Notes under the pieces: generated by a model
What the model was told of the DNA's origin: nothing
Seen by the model: the letters and a program-made list of their open reading frames with translations, nothing else
Database searches by the model: none
Assembly: GCA_963798455.1 (NCBI GenBank)
Contig: CAWCTD010000003.1
Location: forward strand, 1,302,001-1,366,000
Length of the DNA: 64,000 bases
Reading direction: 5' to 3'
From: CAWCTD01 sp963798455
Lineage (GTDB): Bacteria; Acidobacteriota; Terriglobia; Bryobacterales; Bryobacteraceae
Shown here: positions 8,404 to 16,744 of the stretch, piece after piece
Numbering within the stretch: the stretch's first letter is position 1
How the letters are laid out: every line of letters starts with the position of its first letter
Translations under genes and position numbers: made by a program

Positions 8404-9885
8404 ATGGAAACCAGACTCGTATCCTTGCCTTTGAATCAGGTAGAAGCGGACGCCCTGGTGGTGCTGGGGTTCGAGAAGGAGGACGGACAACCCGCGCCTC
8501 CGGCTGGCGCTCCGGCTGAATGGCTCCAGCAACTCTACAACTCGGGGGAATTCAAGGGTAAGCCGCTGGAAACCGCGCTCCTGTACCTCCCTTCTGGTTT
8601 GAAGGCCGGAAAGCTGCTTCTGGTGGGCGGCGGCAAGGCGGCGAAGTTCGGGGCAGCGGAGCTGCGGAGGGCGGTGGGCTGCGCGCTGCGGCTGCTGAAA
8701 ACCAGGGGCTCACGCAGCATCGCCCTGGCCTTGGAATCAGGCTTCTGTCTCGATGAGCACGTCTCGGCGGCGGTGGAAGGGGCCATCCTCGGTGACTATG
8801 AGCCCGATCGCTACAAGACCGAGAACCAGGATGAAAAGAAGACCGTGGACCGCTTCTCCGTGGTGGTTCCGGAGGCCGCCGCGCCGGCGGAGGAGGCCCT
8901 GCGCCGGGGACGGATCATAGCAGAGTCGCAGAACTTCACACGCGATCTGGTGAGCGAACCCGCCAACCGTCTGACCCCGGCCGTGCTGGCCGAGCGCGCG
9001 CGCCAAATGTCCGCCGAACAGGGCCTGGAGTGCGAGGTCCTGGACCGGGAGCGGATGCGGCAACTCGGCATGGGTGCGCTGCTCGGGGTGGCGGCGGGTT
9101 CCGAAGAGCCGCCGACCCTCATCGTAGTACGCTATCGCCCCGAGAGCCCTGCCCCGAACCCCGCACATCTGGGGCTGGTGGGTAAAGGCGTTACTTTCGA
9201 TACTGGCGGTATCTCTATCAAACCAAGCGAGAACATGGACAAGATGAAATACGACATGGCGGGCGGTGCGGCCGTCCTGGGAGCCATGCGCGCCTTGGCA
9301 CAACTGAAGCCACCGGTTGCGGTCACGGCCCTGGTTCCGGCCGTCGAGAACATGCCCGGAGGGCGGGCGCAGCGGCCAGGCGATATCGTCACTACTCTCT
9401 CGGGGAAGACCGTCGAAGTGCTGAACACCGATGCCGAAGGCCGCCTGATCCTGGCCGACGCCATCACCTACGCCAAGCGTCTGGGCTGCACGCACCTGGT
9501 GGATGCCGCGACGCTCACCGGAGCCATCGTCATTGCGCTGGGCTACGTCAACGTGGGGGTCTTTTCGAACCACGACGCGTTGCTGGAGAAAGTCATGTCC
9601 GCGGCCCAATCCGCCGGGGAGAAGATGTGGCACATGCCCCTTGATGAGGATTACAAGGAGGCGCTGAAGAGCGCCTTCGCCGATATCCCCAACATCGGCA
9701 ACCGATGGGGCGGCGCCATCACGGCGGCCATGTTCCTGAAAGAATTCGTGGACGAGACCCCTTGGGTCCACCTCGACATCGCCGGCACCGCCTGGCTGGA
9801 GGAGTCCAAGCCCTTCCTGGCGAAAGGACCCTCGGGCGTCCCCGTCCGCACCCTTGTCCGCCTGGCCATGGACTGGACCACGTAA
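8404..9885 (+). CDS. pepA: leucyl aminopeptidase (M17 family)
   Basis: The 493-residue protein has an N-terminal macro-like domain (about 1-170) and the M17 catalytic domain. Metal and active-site motifs are visible: VGKGVTFDTGGISIKPSENM (Lys and Asp ligands), MAGGAAVLGAM, and the signature NTDAEGRLILADAI. It removes N-terminal residues, preferably Leu, using two metal ions in the cytoplasm. The last 38 codons are duplicated at 15051-15164 beyond an RHS island, so this 3' end appears to have served as an insertion or recombination site. The gene itself remains intact and ends MDWTT, whereas the downstream copy would end MDWR. Confidence 0.96.
   Translation: METRLVSLPLNQVEADALVVLGFEKEDGQPAPPAGAPAEWLQQLYNSGEFKGKPLETALLYLPSGLKAGKLLLVGGGKAAKFGAAELRRAVGCALRLLKTRGSRSIALALESGFCLDEHVSAAVEGAILGDYEPDRYKTENQDEKKTVDRFSVVVPEAAAPAEEALRRGRIIAESQNFTRDLVSEPANRLTPAVLAERARQMSAEQGLECEVLDRERMRQLGMGALLGVAAGSEEPPTLIVVRYRPESPAPNPAHLGLVGKGVTFDTGGISIKPSENMDKMKYDMAGGAAVLGAMRALAQLKPPVAVTALVPAVENMPGGRAQRPGDIVTTLSGKTVEVLNTDAEGRLILADAITYAKRLGCTHLVDAATLTGAIVIALGYVNVGVFSNHDALLEKVMSAAQSAGEKMWHMPLDEDYKEALKSAFADIPNIGNRWGGAITAAMFLKEFVDETPWVHLDIAGTAWLEESKPFLAKGPSGVPVRTLVRLAMDWTT
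9763..9876 (+). repeat. 114-bp direct repeat, copy 1 (inside the pepA 3' end)
   Basis: This stretch of pepA, from TGGGTCCACC to ATGGACTGG, is identical over all 114 bases to 15051-15164. The sequence diverges at once on both sides. The two copies bracket the RHS island. Confidence 0.97.
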
Positions 9886-10135
9886 GAGTTCCACCCGCTC
9901 ACCGAACCGCGCGCGCCAGCGAGCGGCAGTCAGTATTCGCCTACGGAAGTTTCTTAGTTAGTATTCCGATCACGGGTAGCACCCTCTCATCTCCCTGAGA
10001 AAGAGAGCCACTTCGGCCCAAAATTGAACCTTCCGGAGAATGGAACCGTCAGCTACACCTACAACGCCGACGGTGCCTTGGCCACCAAGACCGGCGCCAA
10101 GAGACCGAGTCGGTGCGCCCTGAGTTTCACGGAGG
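9886..10135 (+). pseudogene. degenerate RHS-repeat remnant downstream of pepA
   Basis: After about 110 bases with no signal, one frame reads ENGTVSYTYNADGALATKTG, a typical RHS/YD repeat. A little later LSFTEDGLW in another position matches LSFTYDGFG of the second RHS module (about 12500). The frame differs from that of the RHS core that follows, so this is a broken part of the same former gene. A short run rich in GTGGC and GCCAC words at 10140-10225 separates the two. Confidence 0.55.
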
Positions 10136-11413
10136 ATGGCTTGTGGCCCGTGGCCTGTAGCCTGTAGGATACGGACAGCGATGCCAGAACCCGTTGCCAC
10201 AAGCCACGTGCCACGAGCCACGAGCGAGGAAGCCACGCGGGACTACAACGGGACGATTCGATATGTCTACGACCCGTTTGGCCGGCGGGTGTGGGAACCG
10301 TGGAACGGCAACGGCGGGAAGGTCTCCTTCTACGGCGCCGACGGGGCGCTGCTGGGCTCGTATTATTATTACGGCGACCAGTATTGGCCCCCGCCTTGGG
10401 TGTTCCGCAAGGACGCCGGGGAAATCAACATCCACTTCGCCGGGAGGCTCATCCGCGGAGAGAGCAGCTTCGGCGATCCGTCCACCCCTTGGGGCGGTGG
10501 ATGGGTGTACCCGGACCGGTTGGGCTCGACGGTGAAGCACTTCCCTTACGGGGAGGAATACACCACGGCAGCGCAGAACCGGGTGAAGTTCGCGACCTAC
10601 TACCGCGACTCGGTCACCGCCCTGGACTACGCCCAAAACCGCTACTACTCAAGCACCATCGCCCGCTTCACCTCCCCGGACCCCTACGTCGCCTCCGGCG
10701 GCCCCGCCGACCCGCAGAGTTGGAACCGGTACGCCTACGTTCAGAACGACCCGGTGAACTTCAATGATCGCCAGGGCCTGAAGAAGTGCCTCGTGGAGGT
10801 GCCTTACGCGGAGCCCATTGAAGTTGACTGCCCGGGCGGTGACGGCGGAGGCTACGGTGATGATCCCGCCTGGCCACAGCGCCAGCCAGTTGCACAGGCT
10901 CCGAAGAAGCCGACCAACTCCCAGAAGGGGATACGGGGCATACGTGCCGCTAGTCAGGCTCTCATGAAAGAGGATTGTGCGGAATTCATGGGGAGAGCTA
11001 GCGATCTGGCCATCGACACGCTGGAAACAGCCACCATCGTGGACATGGACCTCGGTTTCCATGCAACGTTCCAGAGCGACAGCGGCGGCTCCTATAGCCT
11101 CTATGTCGCCTACACTCCCGGCGATGGGTCGATTGAACTAAACAACAATCCAGCCCTCAACGATCTCTCGCAAGTCCCTGTCGGGACGCTTAGCAACGGC
11201 CAGCAGGTGACCGTCAACCTGTTATCCGACTTGGAAGGCTACTACGGTTTGAAGGGTGGGAGTGTCACCCCCCAACTGTTCTGGGCGATCTTCGAGCTTC
11301 ACGAGCTGGGACACATGCTGCAGGGCTTGCCCAGCGACAAGGACGACGAGACTCAATCGAAGATTAACACGGGTAAGGTCATCGATCACTGCTTCAAGAG
11401 CCTAAAGAAATGA
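10136..11413 (+). CDS. 5'-truncated RHS-core protein with a C-terminal HEXXH domain
   Basis: Recognisable RHS sequence starts near residue 37 (YNGTIRYVYDPFGRRVW) and runs through the RHS-associated core: YPDRLGSTVKHFPYGEEY, YYRDSVTALDYAQNRYYSS, FTSPDPY, WNRYAYVQNDPVNFNDRQG. Full RHS proteins exceed 1000 residues, so this is only the core and tip. The variable C-terminal part (about 215-425) contains HELGH at 389-393 followed by MLQGLPSDKDDETQ, a zincin-type metallopeptidase motif. In RHS proteins this region is usually the toxin or effector. There is no signal peptide or export domain, so it may be a silent cassette. Its stop overlaps the start of the next gene (ATGA). Confidence 0.75.
   Translation: MACGPWPVACRIRTAMPEPVATSHVPRATSEEATRDYNGTIRYVYDPFGRRVWEPWNGNGGKVSFYGADGALLGSYYYYGDQYWPPPWVFRKDAGEINIHFAGRLIRGESSFGDPSTPWGGGWVYPDRLGSTVKHFPYGEEYTTAAQNRVKFATYYRDSVTALDYAQNRYYSSTIARFTSPDPYVASGGPADPQSWNRYAYVQNDPVNFNDRQGLKKCLVEVPYAEPIEVDCPGGDGGGYGDDPAWPQRQPVAQAPKKPTNSQKGIRGIRAASQALMKEDCAEFMGRASDLAIDTLETATIVDMDLGFHATFQSDSGGSYSLYVAYTPGDGSIELNNNPALNDLSQVPVGTLSNGQQVTVNLLSDLEGYYGLKGGSVTPQLFWAIFELHELGHMLQGLPSDKDDETQSKINTGKVIDHCFKSLKK
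10612..10653 (+). repeat. 42-bp RHS-core repeat, copy 1
   Basis: The DNA coding for VTALDYAQNRYYSS in the first RHS core is identical to 13042-13083 in the second. Such identity just before the variable tip is where RHS tips are thought to be exchanged by recombination. Confidence 0.85.
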
Positions 11414-12012
11414 GACTACTAGCGCTCCTAATACTGATTGCGGCCCATCTGGCGGGATCGGCCCAGCCCCCAGAGTTCTGTGCAGTGCGGCTATCGGCCG
11501 TCCTGCCCGGTGGCTCCCCGGTCTTGTCCGCGATCGCGGATCTGATTGACGAGAGCGGGGAGACAGTCCAATCCAGGACAATTAAGAACGGACGCGGCGA
11601 GTTCTGTGACTTCGGATTTGGCGTGTATTCGATTCGGGTCCACGACCAGATGATCGACTTGCCCGTTACCGTACATGGCATCAGACTGATCTATGGCGAG
11701 ACACAAGAGGTTCAGGTCACCATCAATCCCTCCATCCATGCAGGAGCTTATTGGGGGGGAGGGAATGCCTGTAGAGCATACGTTCGCGTCGCAACAGTAC
11801 GCCGCGAACCAATACCGGCAGCGACGGTGACATCGGACCATCACACCCAGACCGCCGACTCTTACGGACGGTTGTTGTTGCTGGTGCCGCTAGGGAAGTT
11901 CACCACGTTTCGGTTTGAGAAAGCCGGCTTCCAGCCTGTGTCCCTGACCCTAAGCTGCAGCGACTCGGACGAACGGCTTGAACGGACGGTCTATTTGGGC
12001 GAGGACCGATGA
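11410..12012 (+). CDS. secreted protein with Ig-like (carboxypeptidase-regulatory-like) folds, candidate partner of the RHS tip
   Basis: The 200-residue protein begins with a clear signal peptide (MRLLALLILIAAHLAGSAQ). Two segments resemble beta-sandwich domains of the carboxypeptidase-regulatory type: one around 25-95 (ISAI-like ADLIDESGETVQSRTIKNG, GVYSIRV), another around 120-185 (REPIPAATVTSDHHTQTADS, FRFEKAGFQPVSL). The start codon overlaps the RHS stop by four bases, so the two are translationally coupled. Genes placed right behind RHS tips often encode the cognate immunity protein, and a secreted immunity protein would fit a toxin acting outside the cytoplasm. This function is inferred from position only. 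Confidence 0.6.
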   Translation: MRLLALLILIAAHLAGSAQPPEFCAVRLSAVLPGGSPVLSAIADLIDESGETVQSRTIKNGRGEFCDFGFGVYSIRVHDQMIDLPVTVHGIRLIYGETQEVQVTINPSIHAGAYWGGGNACRAYVRVATVRREPIPAATVTSDHHTQTADSYGRLLLLVPLGKFTTFRFEKAGFQPVSLTLSCSDSDERLERTVYLGEDR

Positions 12013-12112
12013 GAAAGGAGCCCGGATCGGGGCCTGCTGGCCGTTTCAAGGGCGATATCGTCACCTTGCGACATCGCGCCAAAAGGTGGGCTGCGACGTG
12101 CCGGCTTCGTAG

Positions 12113-13916
12113 GACCCCGACCCCGACGATACGGAACAGCCCTTCCCGATTCTCAGCTACACCTACGACGCCATGGGGCGCCCGTTCAAGCTGCTGTCCA
12201 GCGCCAGCGACGACCCCACGCCCACCGAGTTGGTGAGCAGCGTGAGCTACAATGCGGCCGGCCAGACCACGAGCATGAGCGGGTCCCCGGGGAACCAGAC
12301 CTGGAGCTACAACGCGCTGGGCCAGTTGACGCGCCAGACAGCGTCTCAAATCGAGTTCGAGTACCGCTACTCGGCCACGCAGAACAACGGGCGGATCACG
12401 CAGCGCAAGGACTGGGTCTCGGGGGAAGAGATCACCTACCAGTACGATTCTCTGAAGCGGCTGATCTCGGCGGTGACCACCGGTCCGGAGTGGGGCCTGA
12501 GTTTCACGTATGATGGATTCGGAAACCTGTTGAATCAGAGCGTGACCAAGGGACAGGCGCCATCGTTATCCGTGAACGTGAACCCGGCCACCAACCGGAT
12601 CACGACCGGAGGCTACGGTTACGACTCGAACGGCAACCTGACCTCGATGCTGACCCTGGCGATGAGTTATGACGTCGAGAACCGGCTGGTGCAGGCGAAT
12701 CACAGCATGAACGGGACGGAGCTGTACGGCTACGACCCCTCCGGCCGGCGGGTGTGGAAACAGGAGCCGAGCCGGACGCTGGTGTACTTTTACGGGATAG
12801 AGGGCAACCTGCTGGCGACCTACGGCGGCAGCACGGCCTCCGACTACAACGTGTACTTTGCGGGCAAGCTGGTGTACGTGCACCTGAACGGCGGAGGCTA
12901 CACCTGGGGAGCCGCGCTCCAGGACCGGCTGGGCTCGGTGGCGGTGCGCAGGACGCAGCGCTACGGGTACTTCCCCTACGGCGAGGAGTCCACGACCACG
13001 GGGCAAGACGAGTTCAAGTTCGCCACCTACTACCGCGACCAGGTCACCGCCCTGGACTACGCCCAAAACCGCTACTACTCAAGTACCATTAGCAGGTTCA
13101 CGACGCCAGATCCCTCCGGTCCCCACGACCAAACCGCAAACCCGCAGGGCTCGAATCAGTACGCATATGTGCAAAACGACCCGGTGAACGCGAACGACCC
13201 CAGCGGGGCGAACCCCATCGCGATCTGGTCGTTTCCGGCACCATGGGATTCCTGGTGGAATGACTGGACCGATGGCGGCGCAGGCGGCGGCGGGTGGTTC
13301 TGTGACGATGGTTGGGGTTCCAGCCTGCTGCCCAACCCGTTCTGCTACGACGCGTGGCCCATAATCCTGCCTCTGGGACCGCCGCCAGCGCCCAGGACCG
13401 TGACGTGTGGAGAAGAGTTCGGCGCTCCCGCCGGGGATGAGTACTATATGCTCGCTGTGCTGTTCGACGAGGACTCGTGGTGGAATTCGGGGTATCCGAA
13501 AGATCAGGTCGCACTCGAGGAGCGATGGATGCTGAATGTCATGGTGGTTCAGGCTAAGCAGGAGGGGCTGGGTGGTACTCAAGCTGGAGTTGTGGGCACC
13601 ATCATGATGGGCAGGTATCTTGGCTTCAACAAGTACGGCACGACCTCGCTCGATGCCGCCCTCAACGGTCCGTACGAGTCCTCGGCCTGCGGCCACTACC
13701 TGGTGGCGGACTTCGTCTACAGCCAGTTCTGGGGGGATGGCGGTGTACCATTTGCGCCGCAGTACGACCGCTGGGTCGCCCGGGGTGCCAGGACTCGGCC
13801 CGCCCCGTCGGGACGTCACGATAGCGGGCACGACATTCTGGATAGCGCGGCCCTCTCCGCCGAGGAACAAGGGGCCGGTTCCCCCCCGCGTTATACCAGG
13901 GAATCCACTACCGTGA
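12113..13916 (+). pseudogene. second 5'-truncated RHS-core module with a different C-terminal domain, frameshifted
   Basis: The RHS frame opens after a TAG at 12110-12112 and reads SYTYDAMGRPFKL, then several YD repeats and the core (YDPSGRRVWKQEP, LQDRLGSVAVRRTQRYGYFP, ALDYAQNRYYSS, FTTPDPSG, YAYVQNDPVNANDPSG). The variable tip follows from about 13200 (WMLNVMVVQAKQEGLGGTQ, YLVADFVYSQFWGDGG). The open frame continues into the next gene, but the tip more likely shifts near a GGGG run at 13782-13785 into the frame reading RRDVTIAGTTFWIARPS and stops at 13916. Removing one G joins them. The tip has a weak resemblance to SleB-type cell-wall hydrolases, held with low confidence. Confidence 0.65.
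13042..13083 (+). repeat. 42-bp RHS-core repeat, copy 2
   Basis: Identical to 10612-10653. The similarity drops quickly beyond the PDP motif, where the two modules acquire unrelated C-termini. Confidence 0.85.
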
Positions 13917-13945
13917 ACGAAGCTGCCGTCAGATTGAGGAGGCAC

Positions 13946-15028
13946 ATGCGTCGCGTTGAGATTGTCTTGATCCTCGGCGCCTGCCTCGCCCTCAGCGCGT
14001 CAGCAGCGTCGGTGAGGTACCTGGGCAGAGTGCCTGAATCGGACGAACTCATTTTCACGCTCCAGTTCGTCTCGGATCGAATAGGGTTTTTCGTCAGTGG
14101 CAAAGCGGTGTGGAGGACCAACGATGGCGGCATGACTTGGAGCGACCTTCGGGTAACGCCCCCTGAACTCGGGGGCATCTCAATGCCGACCGCCCAGTTC
14201 CTCCCGTCCGGCAAAGGCTGGTTCGAATGGGACGGAGGCGGGATGTTGGTGACGGACGACTATGGCGATTCGTGGCGCTCCCTGAAGCCGGTCCCAGTGA
14301 GTATGGGTTTCGCGTCGGGTCTGTTCCTCCTAAGCAACGGTCGGACGGGCTGGGCCGGTGGGGGTGAGGAGGTACGCGTGTCCCCCGACCCCAAAGCGAT
14401 CTACGTGTGGCGCGACAAGCCGATTCCGCATTACGCTCTCACGGTCAAAGATGACGGCATGTACTTGCTCCATCCCGTGGTGTTCGTCACGCACAACGGC
14501 GGACAGAGTTGGACGAAGCAGAGCGTACCTCGGAACATTGGCTTTTCCGTCTCGCCGATCCGCTTCTTGGATTCGAACACCGGAATCGCGGTGGCAGACT
14601 CAAGCATCATCGTCACCCACAACGGCGGTCAGACTTGGGAGCGCAGCCTGACGTGGAAGGATTTGGAATATTGGAGCCTCGACATCTTCCTACTCGACCA
14701 CAACACGGCGTGGGTCAGTTTCACGAACGGCACCCTGCTCCGCACCAACGACGGTGGGCGTCGTTGGTCGAGTATGCTCTCCCCAGGTGGGATGGTTGTG
14801 CCCGGGCTGGCTAATCCGGTACCGTTTCCGGTTGACATGTGGTTTTGGTCGGCGAGCAACGGACTGGCTGTGGACGACAGCAGGCAGCACCTGTTCTCGA
14901 CCAGTGATGGAGGACGCCATTGGGCGATTCTGTTCCCTGAGTTGAAAGTCCGGTGGTTCAGCGCTCTGTCACCGACCCAGATCTGGCTTATTACAGATGA
15001 CCGCCGGGTCTTTCGGGTCTCTCTGTGA
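13946..15028 (+). CDS. secreted Asp-box (BNR/YCF48-like) beta-propeller protein
   Basis: A new gene starts at the ATG at 13946, preceded by GAGGAGG at ideal distance, although the open frame is continuous with the RHS module upstream. The 360-residue protein has a signal peptide (MRRVEIVLILGACLALSASA). It carries six Asp-box motifs of the form S/T-x-D/N-x-G-x-x-W: TNDGGMTW, TDDYGDSW, THNGGQSW, THNGGQTW, TNDGGRRW and TSDGGRHW. These mark a beta-propeller, here exported. Its position behind an RHS tip makes it a candidate partner or immunity protein, but such propellers have many other uses. It ends 22 bases before the duplicated pepA end. Confidence 0.75.
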   Translation: MRRVEIVLILGACLALSASAASVRYLGRVPESDELIFTLQFVSDRIGFFVSGKAVWRTNDGGMTWSDLRVTPPELGGISMPTAQFLPSGKGWFEWDGGGMLVTDDYGDSWRSLKPVPVSMGFASGLFLLSNGRTGWAGGGEEVRVSPDPKAIYVWRDKPIPHYALTVKDDGMYLLHPVVFVTHNGGQSWTKQSVPRNIGFSVSPIRFLDSNTGIAVADSSIIVTHNGGQTWERSLTWKDLEYWSLDIFLLDHNTAWVSFTNGTLLRTNDGGRRWSSMLSPGGMVVPGLANPVPFPVDMWFWSASNGLAVDDSRQHLFSTSDGGRHWAILFPELKVRWFSALSPTQIWLITDDRRVFRVSL

Positions 15029-15050
15029 GGCCCGACAGACGTTCACCCCC

Positions 15051-15164
15051 TGGGTCCACCTCGACATCGCCGGCACCGCCTGGCTGGAGGAGTCCAAGCC
15101 CTTCCTGGCGAAAGGACCCTCGGGCGTCCCCGTCCGCACCCTTGTCCGCCTGGCCATGGACTGG
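15051..15164 (+). repeat. 114-bp direct repeat, copy 2 (orphan pepA 3' end)
   Basis: Identical to 9763-9876. Here it follows the stop of the beta-propeller gene and carries no 5' part of pepA. In the pepA frame it would continue to an in-frame TAA a codon later (LAMDWR-stop), so it looks like the original or a regenerated gene end left by an insertion. Confidence 0.97.
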
Positions 15165-15316
15165 CGGTAAGGGCATGGCGTTGTCATGCCCGGGCTGTCA
15201 GGAGTCCCCGACAGAAGTTTCCTTGTGGCGATCGGGAGTTTCATCCAAGACCCAAGCGTAAGTTCGCCCCTGGCAGGATGCATCGAGCCTGGGGAGGCCC
15301 ATGCGATAATGCGTCC

Positions 15317-16720
15317 ATGCGTCATCCCGATCGGTACTTCGACCCAGATCCAGCGGTGCGTGATGTCGCGCGGAGGCTGCACTGGCAAGTAATCGGCCTG
15401 CCCCTGATTTGCCCCCACGGCCACGTGGACCCCGGGATACTCGCCGACAACCTGCCGTTCCCGAATCCAGCCGCGCTGTTCGTGACACCGGACCACTACT
15501 TGTTCCGCATGTTGTACTCGCAAGGCATCCCGATGGAAAGCCTGGGCGTGCCGCGCCTCGATGGCAAGCCGGTGGAAACCGATCCGCGCCTGGTCTGGCA
15601 ATGTCTCGCCGAGAAGTTCTACCTTTTCCGAGGCACTCCTTCGGGCTGCTGGCTGGCGGATGAGCTGGCCGGCGTCTTCGGAATCGAAGAACCGCTGAAC
15701 GGCAGGACGGCGACGAGCATCTACGACCGGATCAGCGAGAAGCTGGCGACCCCGGAATTCCGCCCGCGCGCCCTGTTCGAGAGGTTCCGCATCGAAGTCC
15801 TGTGCACGACGGACGCGGCAACCGACTCTCTCGATCATCACCGGAAGATCCGTGAATCCGGCTGGGAGGGCCGCGTGCTGCCCACGTTCCGCCCCGATGC
15901 CGCCGTCGCCATCCTGGCCCCCGCGTGGCGCACAGAGATCGAGAAACTCGGAATGCTCCTGGGCAGGGAGATCAGCAGCTTCAAAGAGTTTGTCGCCGCT
16001 CTTGAAAATCGCCGGGCCTTTTTCAAATCCATGGGAGCGGTCTCGACGGACCACGCCGTGGTCCAGCCGTATACCGAAGAGCTGGCGCCATCGGAAGCCG
16101 AGGCGATTTTCTCGCGCGCGCTGGCAGGCCGAGCCACCGAGCAGGATGCCCCGCGCTTCACGGCGCACATGCTGATGGAGTTCGCGCGCATGAGCACGGA
16201 CGACGGCCTGGTGATGCAGCTCCACCCCGGCTCCTGGCGCAACCACAACCGGACCATCTTCGAAGCCTTCGGGCCGGACAAGGGTTGCGACATCCCGGTC
16301 GCGACCGAGTATACGCGCAACCTGCACCCGCTGCTGAATAAGTACGGCAACAACGCGAGCTTCCGCATGGTGCTGTTCACGCTGGATGAATCCACGTACT
16401 CGCGCGAGTTGGCGCCGCTAGCGGGCCACTACCCCGCCCTGCGCCTGGGGCCGCCCTGGTGGTTCCACGACAGCATACAAGGCATGCTCCGGTTTCGGCA
16501 GCGGGCCACCGAGACCGCCGGGATTTACAACACGGCGGGATTCAACGACGATACGCGCGCGTTCCTTTCCATCCCGGCGCGGCATGACCTTTGCCGGCGC
16601 GTGGACGCCAGCTTCCTGGCCGGTCTGGTGACGCGTCACATCGTCGAGATGGAGGAGGCCGAGCAGATGATCGCCGACCTCGCCTGCAACCTGGCCCGCG
16701 AGACCTACCGGCTGGCGTAG
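15317..16720 (+). CDS. uxaC: uronate (glucuronate) isomerase
   Basis: The protein of about 467 residues is full length for the family, which belongs to the amidohydrolase-like TIM barrels. It shows the N-terminal HWQVIGLPLICPHGHVDP with the metal-binding His pair, CTTDAATDSLDHH, TFRPD, MQLHPGSWRNHN and TAGFNDDTRAFLSIPARHD near the end. It interconverts glucuronate with fructuronate, or galacturonate with tagaturonate, the first step of uronate breakdown. I use the ATG at 15317 (MRHPDRYFDPDP); a longer frame from 15278 is less protein-like. It faces the kdp operon convergently, and the two stops share a palindromic hairpin. The rest of the uronate pathway is not here. Confidence 0.9.
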   Translation: MRHPDRYFDPDPAVRDVARRLHWQVIGLPLICPHGHVDPGILADNLPFPNPAALFVTPDHYLFRMLYSQGIPMESLGVPRLDGKPVETDPRLVWQCLAEKFYLFRGTPSGCWLADELAGVFGIEEPLNGRTATSIYDRISEKLATPEFRPRALFERFRIEVLCTTDAATDSLDHHRKIRESGWEGRVLPTFRPDAAVAILAPAWRTEIEKLGMLLGREISSFKEFVAALENRRAFFKSMGAVSTDHAVVQPYTEELAPSEAEAIFSRALAGRATEQDAPRFTAHMLMEFARMSTDDGLVMQLHPGSWRNHNRTIFEAFGPDKGCDIPVATEYTRNLHPLLNKYGNNASFRMVLFTLDESTYSRELAPLAGHYPALRLGPPWWFHDSIQGMLRFRQRATETAGIYNTAGFNDDTRAFLSIPARHDLCRRVDASFLAGLVTRHIVEMEEAEQMIADLACNLARETYRLA

Positions 16721-16744
16721 TGGCCGGGCATGCCCGGCCACTAC
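16717..16744. terminator. 28-bp perfect palindrome spanning two convergent stop codons
   Basis: GTAGTGGCCGGGCA is followed directly by its reverse complement (centre at 16730/16731). The uxaC stop (16718-16720) and the stop of the last kdp-locus gene (16741-16743) both lie within the arms. Placed between converging genes, it probably works as a bidirectional transcription terminator, although it lacks a T-run. Confidence 0.75.

Noticed and set aside
12173..15028. A single 951-residue protein joining an RHS core to a beta-propeller
   Set aside because: A signal peptide and a strong GAGGAGG ribosome site stand at 13946, and the RHS tip reads better in another frame up to 13916. Two genes fit better than one fusion.
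14969..16327. Long minus-strand open frame opposite uxaC
   Set aside because: It is the antisense shadow of the uronate isomerase and of the repeated pepA end, with no domain of its own.
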